Assembly (NCBI GenBank): GCA_020851975.1
Contig: JADZBS010000050.1
Coordinates: 1 to 60,639 of the forward strand
DNA length: 60,639 bases
Source of the DNA: Gammaproteobacteria bacterium
Lineage (GTDB): Bacteria > Pseudomonadota > Gammaproteobacteria > Steroidobacterales > GCA-2729495
Direction: 5' to 3'
Shown here piece by piece: positions 8,168 through 15,959 of this stretch. Position 1 is the first letter of the stretch, and the number at the start of each line of letters is the position of its first letter. The notes under the pieces were generated by a model. The model saw only the letters and a list, made by a program, of their open reading frames with translations. It did no database searches and was not told the DNA's origin. The translations under genes and the position numbers were made by a program.

Positions 8168-10936
8168 ATGTCCGCCTGGAATCCCAGCAACCTCACCGGC
8201 CTGCACCCGACGGCCCGCCCGACGGAGAAGCGCGAGGACATCGAGTTCGCCGCCAAGGACGCGCAGCTGCGCCGCGACGTCCACGAACTCGGCGTGGTGG
8301 TCGGCGAGCTGTTGCGCGAGCAGTGCGGCGAGGAGCTGTACCAGGCGGTGGAGAGCGCTCGGCGTGCCGCCATCGGCCGGCGCGAAGGCGAGGCCGGCGC
8401 CAGCGAGCGGCTGCAGTCCATCCTCGCGCAGTTCACCACCGGAAGCGCGCGCGATTTCGTGCGTGCCTTCTCCATGTTCTTCCAGGTCGTGAACACCGCC
8501 GAGCAGGTGCATCGCATCCGTCGCCGGCGCGACTACCAGCTGAGCGCCTCGATCCACCAGCCCGGCAGCATCGCGCAGACCATCCACCGCCTGCGCGAGG
8601 GCGGACTCGACCTGCCGGCCACGCAGCGGCTGCTCGCCACGCTGCGCATCGTGCCGGTGTTCAGCGCGCATCCGACGGCACCGACCCGGCGCACGATCCT
8701 GCGCAAGCACCAGGCCATCGCCAGGCGCCTGGTGGCGATGCAGAACCCGGGGCTCACGCCGGCGGAGACGGCCTACGCGCTCGACGCCATCCGCACCGAG
8801 ATCACGACGATCTGGCAGACGGAGGAGAACCCCGTCGAGGCCCGCACGGTGTTCGACGAACTCGAGCACACGCTGTTCTTCATGACCGACGTCATCTACC
8901 GCGCCATCCCGGTCCTCTACGAGGCGACGGAAGAGGCCCTGCGCGAGGTCTGGGGCACGAGCGAGCCGGAACCGCCGGCCATGGTGCGCTTCGCGAGCTG
9001 GATCGGCGGCGACATGGACGGCAATCCGGACATCACCGCCCGGACCCTGCGCGAGGTGCTGGCACGACAGCGCTCGCTGATCCTCGACCTCTACCACCGC
9101 GAGTGCCGCGAGCTGTCGAACAAGCTCTCGCAGAGCACGGCGCGGGTCGGTGTCGACGGCGAAATCCACGAACGCATCCGCGCCTACTCGGGCCATTTCG
9201 GCCGCACCATGGGCGCCATCCCCCTGCGCCACCGCGACATGCCCTACCGGGTCCTGCTGCGGCTGATGATGGCGCGGCTGCAGGCCACCCACGACGACGG
9301 CAGCTACCCGTACGAGTCCGCGCAGGAGTTCCTCGACGACATCCTGCTGATCGAGCGCAGCCTGCGCCGGAACCGGGGTGCCAACGCCGGGCTGTTCGCC
9401 GTGCGCCGGCTGCAGCGACGCGTACAGACCTTCGGCTTCCACCTGATCACGCTCGACCTCAAGCAGAACGCCCTCGCCATCCGTCACGTCGTCGGCCGAT
9501 GCCTGAACGAACCGGGCTGGCTCGGGATGTCGCCCGAATCGCGCGCCGAGCGGATCCGCATCGCACTCCGGCGCAACGAGTCACCCTGCGACGCCCTCGA
9601 CAACGAGTCCAAGCGCGCGCTCGCGGTGTTCCAGGCGGTCGCCTTCTGCCGGCGGAAGTACGGCAGTCGCGCCATCGGCCCGTTCATCGTCAGCATGAGC
9701 CACGGCGTCGACGACATCCTCTCCGTCCTGCTGCTCGGCCGCTGGGGCGACCTGCACGGTCCCGGCGGCTCGGTGCCGCTCGACGTGGTGCCGCTGTTCG
9801 AGACCATCGAGGACCTGGCCAGCGCCCACGCCACCATGCGCCAACTGCTGCAGGATCCGATCTACTGGGAGCACCTCTCGCGGCGGGAGCGGCGCCAGAC
9901 GCTGATGCTGAACTACTCCGACAGCAACAAGGACGGCGGGCTCGCCGCGGCGCGCTGGCTGCTCAAGCAGACCCAGTCGGCGCTGGTGCAGGTGCTCGAC
10001 GACGCCGGCGTGGAGTTCACGCTGTTTCACGGCCGGGGCGGCAGTGTCAGCCGGGGCGGAAGCAAGACCCACGCCGCCGTGCTCGCCTCGCCACCCGGCG
10101 CCGTGCGCGGCCGGCTGCGGGTGATCGAGCAGGGTGAGCTGGTGAGCGCCAAGTACGGCACACGCGGCGTCGCCATCCGCACGCTCGAGCAGGCCATGGG
10201 CTCGGTCGCACTCGCCACCGGCTTCGCGCAACACGCGACGTCGGCCGAAGCCGCTGGCTGGCACGACCTCATGGAGGCCCTCGCGCGCGCCAGCCGGGAG
10301 ACCTACAAGGCCCTGGTCTACGACTCGCCCGGTTTCTACGAGTATTTCAAGCACGCCACGCCGGTGGATGTCATCGAGGTCATGCAGTCGCGGTCCGGGC
10401 TCGACCTCGAGCCGCACGAGAGCATCGACAACCTCAAGGGTGTGCCCTGGGTGGCGGCCTGGACCCAGAGCCGGCTGATGCTGCCCGGCTGGTACGGCAT
10501 CGGCTCGGCACTGGAAGCCGTCACCCGGCAGTTCGGTGCGAAGATGCTGCGCGAGGCAGCCGACCAGTGGTACTTCCTGCAGGCCCTGCTCGGTGACCTG
10601 GAACTCGTGCTCGCCAAGGCCGACCTCGGCATCGCCGAGCACTATTCCACGCTCGCCGGCGAGCTGCACGCGCGCTTCTTCCCGGATCTGCGCGCGGAGT
10701 TCGAACGCTCCGTCGCGAGCCTCCTCGCCCTGCGCGGCCAGACGGTACTGCTCGAGCACAACAACACGCTGCGCCGCTCGATCCGGCTGCGCAATCCCTA
10801 TGTCGATCCGATGAACCTCCTGCAGATCGAGCTGCTCGGCCGCTGGCGCGCCGGCGGGCGGCAGGATGCCGCCCTGCTCGACGCCCTCGTCTCGAGCATC
10901 AACGGCATCACGCGCGGCATGCAGGACTCCGGCTGA
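8168..10936 (+). CDS. ppc: Phosphoenolpyruvate carboxylase
   Basis: This 922-residue enzyme fixes bicarbonate onto phosphoenolpyruvate to give oxaloacetate, the anaplerotic feed of the TCA cycle. Signature sequences are VFSAHPTAPTRR (catalytic His168), ASWIGGDMDGNPDIT, MLNYSDSNKDGG, the glycine-rich LFHGRGGSVSRGG and the C-terminal INGITRGM with terminal Gly. FSAHPTAPTRR departs from the usual FTAHPTE, so it belongs to a divergent branch of the family. Length is in the bacterial range (about 870-970). A TAAGAT element at 8110-8115 could be a -10 box, but no convincing -35 was found. The next gene starts 14 bases downstream. Confidence 0.95.
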   Translation: MSAWNPSNLTGLHPTARPTEKREDIEFAAKDAQLRRDVHELGVVVGELLREQCGEELYQAVESARRAAIGRREGEAGASERLQSILAQFTTGSARDFVRAFSMFFQVVNTAEQVHRIRRRRDYQLSASIHQPGSIAQTIHRLREGGLDLPATQRLLATLRIVPVFSAHPTAPTRRTILRKHQAIARRLVAMQNPGLTPAETAYALDAIRTEITTIWQTEENPVEARTVFDELEHTLFFMTDVIYRAIPVLYEATEEALREVWGTSEPEPPAMVRFASWIGGDMDGNPDITARTLREVLARQRSLILDLYHRECRELSNKLSQSTARVGVDGEIHERIRAYSGHFGRTMGAIPLRHRDMPYRVLLRLMMARLQATHDDGSYPYESAQEFLDDILLIERSLRRNRGANAGLFAVRRLQRRVQTFGFHLITLDLKQNALAIRHVVGRCLNEPGWLGMSPESRAERIRIALRRNESPCDALDNESKRALAVFQAVAFCRRKYGSRAIGPFIVSMSHGVDDILSVLLLGRWGDLHGPGGSVPLDVVPLFETIEDLASAHATMRQLLQDPIYWEHLSRRERRQTLMLNYSDSNKDGGLAAARWLLKQTQSALVQVLDDAGVEFTLFHGRGGSVSRGGSKTHAAVLASPPGAVRGRLRVIEQGELVSAKYGTRGVAIRTLEQAMGSVALATGFAQHATSAEAAGWHDLMEALARASRETYKALVYDSPGFYEYFKHATPVDVIEVMQSRSGLDLEPHESIDNLKGVPWVAAWTQSRLMLPGWYGIGSALEAVTRQFGAKMLREAADQWYFLQALLGDLELVLAKADLGIAEHYSTLAGELHARFFPDLRAEFERSVASLLALRGQTVLLEHNNTLRRSIRLRNPYVDPMNLLQIELLGRWRAGGRQDAALLDALVSSINGITRGMQDSG

Positions 10937-10950
10937 CCGACGGGGTCGCG

Positions 10951-11688
10951 ATGAGCAATGCACTCCCCGATCACGGCGGGTTGTCGTACCTCTTCCTCAC
11001 GCTCGCCGCCGCGCATCTCGGCCTCGGGGTCTGGGGCTGGCAGCGGTGGTCGCAGGCGGGGCGGCCGGTTGCCCTCCTGCTGGTGCTGGTGGCCGCCACG
11101 CTGCTCTCCTACGACAACCTGCGTCTCGGCGTCGGTCGCTTCCTCGGACCCGGGGAGACGCTCCAGGCGCTGAGCGTGCCGGCCTTCGTCTGGCACTGGA
11201 GCATGCTGCCGCTGCTGGTGATCGCAGCCGGCTCGGTGGCGCGCGCCGCCGGCCTCGATTGGGCGCGTCCGAAGGCAGTCATGGGCCTGTTCTGCCTCGC
11301 CGCCGTCGGCCTCGCCGCCCACGACATCCCGAAGATCTTCGACCTCGACCTGCGCGTGGCCTGTCTCGCCGACACCGTGCGCTACACCACCACGGTGCCG
11401 GCCGACCAGCTCTGCGGGCCGGGCGAGGAGCCCTGGAGCAGCAGCGCCGGCGCGCCGGTGGTAGCCATCGTCACCAACCTTGTCGTGCTCGGCGTCGGCA
11501 TCGCGCTCTGGGTGGCGCACCGCTGGCCCTGGCTCGCCCTCGGCGCCGCCGCGATGTTCCTGGCGGCGGGGGCCTTCGCCGGCTCGGCCTGGGCGTTACC
11601 GGTCGCCAACGTCGGTGAACTCGTCTTCACCCTCGGTCTCATCGTCACCGCGGTCCGCTTCGGGCGTCCCGCCCGGCGTCGCGGTTGA
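10951..11688 (+). CDS. Uncharacterised seven-segment integral membrane protein
   Basis: This 245-residue protein is not recognised as a named family. It shows about seven hydrophobic segments (near residues 11-28, 38-54, 72-92, 104-120, 163-182, 188-207, 213-231). A soluble loop between the fourth and fifth holds two cysteines (ACLADT and QLCGPG) that could form a periplasmic disulfide. It starts 14 bases after ppc and probably shares its transcript. A link to carbon metabolism is suggested only by this position. Confidence 0.75.
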   Translation: MSNALPDHGGLSYLFLTLAAAHLGLGVWGWQRWSQAGRPVALLLVLVAATLLSYDNLRLGVGRFLGPGETLQALSVPAFVWHWSMLPLLVIAAGSVARAAGLDWARPKAVMGLFCLAAVGLAAHDIPKIFDLDLRVACLADTVRYTTTVPADQLCGPGEEPWSSSAGAPVVAIVTNLVVLGVGIALWVAHRWPWLALGAAAMFLAAGAFAGSAWALPVANVGELVFTLGLIVTAVRFGRPARRRG

Positions 11689-11721
11689 ACAGGGACTGCG
11701 CTGCCTTCCCCCAGAAACGAC

Positions 11722-11746
11722 GGAGGCCGCGCCAGGCGCGGCCTCC
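11722..11746. terminator. Candidate bidirectional terminator between convergent genes
   Basis: A perfect 10-bp inverted repeat (GGAGGCCGCG / CGCGGCCTCC) with a five-base loop lies between the ends of the plus-strand membrane protein gene and the minus-strand pilin gene. There is no long T-run, so its strength as an intrinsic terminator is uncertain, but position and stem stability fit. Confidence 0.6.
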
Positions 11747-11775
11747 TGCCGGTCACGATCGTCGGCGCGTCGGCG

Positions 11776-12384
11776 TCAGTAGCGGAACGCGACGTCGTAG
11801 TTGGTGGTGATGGTGTAGGCGGTCTGCGTCGCGTGCGCCTGCACCGAGCCGCGCGACGGGTTGTTGTCGTCGCCGCGGGCCTCGAGGATCTGCGCGATGT
11901 TGCCCGGCACGGCGCCGAACACCACCACGTTGCCGCTCAACCCGTAGAGGCCCTGCTCGAAGCCGACCAGGCCGCCGAAGGCGTGGCTGGGCTGCTGGTA
12001 GCTCGCTGCCGTGCCATCCACGGGGCCCTTGATGAAGCCGGCGCCGCGCAGGTGCTTCCAGATCTTGCGCGACTCCTGGGTGTTGTTGGTGCTGTTCCAG
12101 CCACCCTGGATCACGCCGTTGCCGTTGCCGTTGTCGGCTGCGACCCAGGTGCCCGGGAAACGCGTCGAGGCGGCCGGGTCGTCGCCGGGCATCACGCCGT
12201 AGCGGTCCTGGTAGGCGAGGATTGCCGCGGTGATGCCCTTGTAGTCGTTCTCGACCTTGCTCACCTTGGCGTTGGTGATCATTTCCTGGCCCTTCAGCAC
12301 GCCACCGATCAGCAGCCCGATGATGACGAGCACGATGGCGATCTCGACCAGCGTGAAACCCTGCTCCCTGCGCATTGCACCCAT
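11776..12384 (-). CDS. Type IV pilin-like prepilin, probable pilus subunit
   Basis: This 202-residue prepilin is the last gene of the pilus operon. The short basic leader MGAMRREQG is cut before FTLVEIAIVLVIIGLLIGG, with Glu5 of the mature protein present, the classic class III signal for prepilin peptidase and N-methylation. The globular part contains AYQDRYGVMPGDDP and Asn/Gly-rich loops. The start is chosen at 12384 because GGAG lies seven bases upstream. A 123-base gap separates it from the previous pilin gene, which allows separate expression of the main subunit. It is the best candidate for the major pilin; a minor pseudopilin role is possible. Confidence 0.8.
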   Translation of the reverse strand: MGAMRREQGFTLVEIAIVLVIIGLLIGGVLKGQEMITNAKVSKVENDYKGITAAILAYQDRYGVMPGDDPAASTRFPGTWVAADNGNGNGVIQGGWNSTNNTQESRKIWKHLRGAGFIKGPVDGTAASYQQPSHAFGGLVGFEQGLYGLSGNVVVFGAVPGNIAQILEARGDDNNPSRGSVQAHATQTAYTITTNYDVAFRY

Positions 12385-12507
12385 GTGTTGTCTCCTTGGC
12401 GGGTCAGGTTGCAGGCACCCAGACCCGCAACTCTGAGGCACGATTCTGGCGGGCCTACGCTGCGCCTTCTGTAAAACCGGTCACACTTTGACAAATCGCG
12501 ATCCGGC

Positions 12508-13299
12508 TCAGGGCAGACGACCGGCCGCCACGAGCTGTCCGTAGAGCGCTCCGGGCGAGACCCAGGTCACGATGTCGTCGAACTCGGCACCCGCCGCCTG
12601 CGCCTGGCTGCGCGCGACGAAGACGATGTCGGCCGCGACCGGGTAATTGCGTCCGGACGGTCCGCCACCGAGCGTGGCGCCGACGTTCTCCTGCTGGTCG
12701 GCCGAGGTGAAGCTCGCCCAGTCCTTGCCCATCGCCAGCAGCACCGCCGGCGCCGTGGCGACAACGGTGGTGGCGCTGCCCGAACAGGCCGTGGCCGAGG
12801 AACCGGCAGCCGTGCTGCACACCACGAGGTCCGGCGCCAGCGTGGCGACCGTCACGTCGCGCATCTCGCCGGGCACGACGAAGTCCCAGCGGCTGTCGCC
12901 GTCGGCATCGGCGCGGCTCACCGAGTAGCGCACCGCATTGCCCCAGGCATCGAGCAGCAGCTGGTCCTCGTTGCGCGCGCCGGTGAGGCCGAGCGTGGCG
13001 GCCGGCACGAAGCCGTGCTGCGCACTGCAGCCGCTGCCCGTCGCTGCGGCGAGTCCGTTGCTCCCCGGAGTCGCCGGGCAGGGCAGGGCATCGTGCGCCA
13101 GCGCGTAGCCGGCCAGCGCTGCGCGGATCTCCTCCAGTTGGCGCGCGGTGCCGTCGAAGCGCTGCTGGTCGATGCGCGCGGACAGGGGCATGACGAGCCC
13201 CGCCAGCAGCAGGCCCATGACCAGCAGCACGACGGCGAGTTCGAGGAGACTGAAGCCGCGCTGGTGCGCGGGGCGGTGGTCAGGTTCCCGGTTCAGCAT
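12508..13299 (-). CDS. Prepilin-like protein with LPCP motif
   Basis: This 263-residue protein has a class III prepilin signal, HQRGFSLLELAVVLLVMG, with Gly-Phe cleavage and Glu5. After the helix it has LAGYALAHDALPCPATPG, sharing the GYAL...LPCP pattern with the larger prepilin-like protein encoded just upstream. The remainder is Ala/Gly/Ser-rich with two further cysteines (VVCSTA and TACSGS) that may form a disulfide. Its ATG overlaps the upstream stop as ATGCTGA, so translation is coupled. It probably acts as a minor pilin or tip subunit; the exact role is unknown. Confidence 0.75.
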   Translation of the reverse strand: MLNREPDHRPAHQRGFSLLELAVVLLVMGLLLAGLVMPLSARIDQQRFDGTARQLEEIRAALAGYALAHDALPCPATPGSNGLAAATGSGCSAQHGFVPAATLGLTGARNEDQLLLDAWGNAVRYSVSRADADGDSRWDFVVPGEMRDVTVATLAPDLVVCSTAAGSSATACSGSATTVVATAPAVLLAMGKDWASFTSADQQENVGATLGGGPSGRNYPVAADIVFVARSQAQAAGAEFDDIVTWVSPGALYGQLVAAGRLP

Positions 13300-14744
13300 G
13301 GCGCCACGCTCAGGGTTGCATCGACGCAGACGACGATGTCGTTGAAACCGCTGCCGGCAGGGGCCGATTCGTAGTCGCCATCGCCCGCGGCATTCGGGTG
13401 GTTGACGGCGTTGCGCCCCTCGAGGTAGTTGCCGATCACATCGCGCGTGTCGGCGTCGGCCGGCGGCGCATCGCGGACCTGGCCGAGGGCGGCGAGGCGC
13501 GTGCCGGCGAACATCACCACGGCCGCGAAGCTGCCGCCGCCGTTCAGGCGCAGGCAGGTGCCGCAGCTCGAGTGCGGCGTGGCATCGGGCCGGAAACTGT
13601 CGGCCACGGCGTAGAAGAGATGATCCTTCCAGTAGCGCCACGTGGCCAGCATGGCGGGCGTCCACTCGGGTACCGCCGCGCTGTCGCAGTCCGTGAGCAC
13701 ACGCGCCACCGGGTTGCCCGTGCTGGCATTGCTGTCGCCCACGCCGTCGGGCAGGCGTCCGCTCAGCGCGCCAAGGAGCGCATCGTCATAGGCAACCTCG
13801 CTGCGGTAGTCGGCGAGGTCGACCGGTGCCGGCCAGGGCAGGCGCCGGTCGCCGGCACCGCCCGGGTTGCGACGGCCGTAATCGGCGAGGCACTTCGCCG
13901 CCGCCGTCGTGAGATCACGCAACCGGGTCGCGACGTCGGCGCGGCGCATCAGCCGCTCCTCGATCTCGGCGCGCGTGATGACGATGAGCTGGTCGTCGAC
14001 GGTCTCGCCGGCGGCATCGGTCGCGATGATGTCGTCGATCGCATCGGGCGCTGCGGCCAGCGTGGCGTTGTCGATGCCGCTGGCGGCATCGCGGTCCAGG
14101 TAGTTGCCCGCGGTGTGGTTTCCCGAGCACTGCGCCACGCCGGCGCCGAGCGCGGTGCGCACCTGGCCGGGCAACGCCGCGCCGGGCGCGAACACCACGG
14201 CAACGGCGCGTTCCGCCGGCACGGCACCGGCGAGCACGGTGGCGCCATCGGCGGCGAGCACACGCAACTGCCCGTTGACGTCGGTGTTGATCAGTTCCGG
14301 CAGGGCCGCGCTGGCGTGTTTCCAGCCCCCCGAGACGGCGTACCACAGGCACTCGCCGGTCGCAGCCCTCCCCGGCGCGATGCCGAGCGTCTTCCACGGC
14401 AGCCGTCCGATCACGCTGCGGTAGCGGGCGAGGCAGGCGCCCTGGTGGGCCTCGCCTTCCGCCGTGCTGCCACCGGCATCGATGTCGGGACAGGGCAGCA
14501 GCCCCCAGGCGCCTGGCACAACCGCATCGCTGGTGAGCGCGTAGCCGAGCAGGGCCTCCTTCGCCTCCGCCAGCGCCGCGGCCGAATCGGCGATGCGCTG
14601 GTGGCCCGCCGAGCGGCGTGCCAGCTCGCGCGCGAGCAGGGCCGCCACGCCGAGCACCACGATGAGGAGCATGATCATCAACGCCGCGCCCTGCTGGCGC
14701 AGCGGCGTGCCCGCGAAACCGGACGGCCTGGCCTGCGTGTGCAT
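13293..14744 (-). CDS. Large PilX/MshP-like minor pilin-like protein
   Basis: This 483-residue protein has one N-terminal hydrophobic helix (QQGAALMIMLLIVVLGVAALLA) typical of PilX/GspK/MshP proteins, without the Glu5 of ordinary pilins. The segment ALLGYALTSDAVVPG...LLPCPD matches the GYAL...LPCP pattern of the next gene. The long exported region has paired cysteines (SSCGTCLRL, VVCVD near the end). Start at 14744 is favoured because a GGGT lies close upstream and earlier in-frame ATG codons lack a binding site and run into the preceding gene. It is likely a tip or assembly-priming subunit. GspK also lacks Glu5 and is unusually large, so a GspK-like cap role is the nearest comparison. Confidence 0.65.
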   Translation of the reverse strand: MHTQARPSGFAGTPLRQQGAALMIMLLIVVLGVAALLARELARRSAGHQRIADSAAALAEAKEALLGYALTSDAVVPGAWGLLPCPDIDAGGSTAEGEAHQGACLARYRSVIGRLPWKTLGIAPGRAATGECLWYAVSGGWKHASAALPELINTDVNGQLRVLAADGATVLAGAVPAERAVAVVFAPGAALPGQVRTALGAGVAQCSGNHTAGNYLDRDAASGIDNATLAAAPDAIDDIIATDAAGETVDDQLIVITRAEIEERLMRRADVATRLRDLTTAAAKCLADYGRRNPGGAGDRRLPWPAPVDLADYRSEVAYDDALLGALSGRLPDGVGDSNASTGNPVARVLTDCDSAAVPEWTPAMLATWRYWKDHLFYAVADSFRPDATPHSSCGTCLRLNGGGSFAAVVMFAGTRLAALGQVRDAPPADADTRDVIGNYLEGRNAVNHPNAAGDGDYESAPAGSGFNDIVVCVDATLSVAPC

Positions 14745-14760
14745 GGTGGACCCATGCGCC

Positions 14761-15333
14761 TCACTGCGCCGCTGCAGGCGCCGCATCGACGGGTCCGGCA
14801 GCGGCCGCCGCGACCACGGCATCCCCGACAGGCTGCGCGGCAGCTGCGGGCGAGGGCTCCGCCCCGGCTGGCACCGGCATCGGTGCCTGTCCGCAGGTCG
14901 CGCAGTCGTGCACCGTTCCGGTCGCCGGCTCCCAGGCCTGGCCGGGTTTCAGGCGGGCGCTCGCGCCATCGCGCCCGACCTCGAGCGTGACCCGCTGCTG
15001 GCGGTCCGGGCCGCTGCGCACGCGCACGGCCTTGCCGAGCGCGGTGGCTGGCTCGCCATTGATCCACACCAGCGGTTCGCGGCCACCGCGCACGACACCA
15101 TTCAACACCAGCCGGCGGACCGGCAGCTTGCGCGCCGGCAACAGGTCGGCCGGCAGCCCGGTGTCCGACGTCGCAGCACCGCGGCGCTGGTCCAGGTCCT
15201 GCCGCTGCTGCGGCGTGAGGAACAGCCGGCCGATCGCCGCGTCCGCACCGGGCGCCTTCCCCGGCGGTTGTGCGAGCGCCGTGGACAGCAGCACGACGAC
15301 GAGAGCGGCGGTGCGCAGAACGACAGTCTTCAT
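14761..15333 (-). CDS. MshK/PilP-like periplasmic assembly protein
   Basis: This 190-residue protein has a cleavable-looking N-terminal signal (KTVVLRTAALVVVLLSTALAQ). Its middle holds RLFLTPQQRQDLDQRR and LPVRRLVLNGVVRGG...VWINGEP, the R-x-LNG-V-R-ggr pattern typical of MshK/PilP-like and GspC-like homology regions that bridge the inner-membrane complex and the secretin. The tail is Ala/Pro-rich. The start codon overlaps the end of the upstream PilO-like gene (ATGA). Assignment rests on this motif and on its place in the operon. Confidence 0.6.
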   Translation of the reverse strand: MKTVVLRTAALVVVLLSTALAQPPGKAPGADAAIGRLFLTPQQRQDLDQRRGAATSDTGLPADLLPARKLPVRRLVLNGVVRGGREPLVWINGEPATALGKAVRVRSGPDRQQRVTLEVGRDGASARLKPGQAWEPATGTVHDCATCGQAPMPVPAGAEPSPAAAAQPVGDAVVAAAAAGPVDAAPAAAQ

Positions 15334-15959
15334 TCCCCGCCCTCCATGGCGAGCATCGCGCCCGGCAGCTGGATCGAGTACCAGTGCAGCTGGCAGGCGG
15401 CGGTGACGTTGGCCTTGTCCGGCTGCGGCGGCTGGTCGGCCGCGACGCGCTCGAGGGTGCAGCCTGCGACCCCGAGCAGCCCCGGTGCCTGCTCGTGCAG
15501 CCGCTCGACGAGACGCAGCAGATCGAGTTCGTGCACCAGACCCGCCTGCAGGTCCATCGGTGTCACCAGCACCGGGGCGGTGACGTCCGGCACGAGGTAG
15601 GAGGCTGCGAACGGCTGGCGCGGCGCGGCCGTGAAGCGCAGGTAGGGCAGTTGCAGGGCGGTGGCGCCGTCGCGCAGGGCCTGCGTCCACGCCAGGCGCT
15701 GCTCCTCGCCGACGATGCCGGCCTCTGCCAGCGCTGCGTACCGGTCGGCGAAGCGCTGACGTGCCGCCAGCCGCTCGCCGAGTTCGCGGCGCTGCGTCTC
15801 CAGACCGGCGAGCTCGCTGCCCTGTACCGCCGCCCGTGCCGCCATGTCGCCGCGCAACCAGGCGCTGGCGATCAACGCCGCCACGGCAATGGCACACAGC
15901 ACCAGCCGCAACATCGTCCCGGCGGTCAGGTAGCGCCAGTCGATGTCACGCACGCTCAT
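15330..15959 (-). CDS. MshJ/PilO-like inner-membrane assembly protein
   Basis: This 209-residue protein has a short cytoplasmic N-terminus, one transmembrane helix (about residues 18-35), a coiled-coil stretch rich in Glu/Arg/Gln (45-75), then a compact periplasmic domain. This is the layout of PilO, GspM and MshJ, which form the alignment complex with a PilN/GspL-like partner. Sequence identity is too low to name it outright. Its start overlaps the end of the PilM/PilN-like gene by 14 bases and its stop overlaps the start of the MshK-like gene, so the three probably make one subcomplex. Confidence 0.6.
   Translation of the reverse strand: MSVRDIDWRYLTAGTMLRLVLCAIAVAALIASAWLRGDMAARAAVQGSELAGLETQRRELGERLAARQRFADRYAALAEAGIVGEEQRLAWTQALRDGATALQLPYLRFTAAPRQPFAASYLVPDVTAPVLVTPMDLQAGLVHELDLLRLVERLHEQAPGLLGVAGCTLERVAADQPPQPDKANVTAACQLHWYSIQLPGAMLAMEGGE

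Noticed and set aside
12385-12507. Sigma54 (-24/-12) promoter for the major pilin gene, as in many type IV pilin genes.
   Set aside because: No GG-N10-GC pair with the right flanks was found in the gap.
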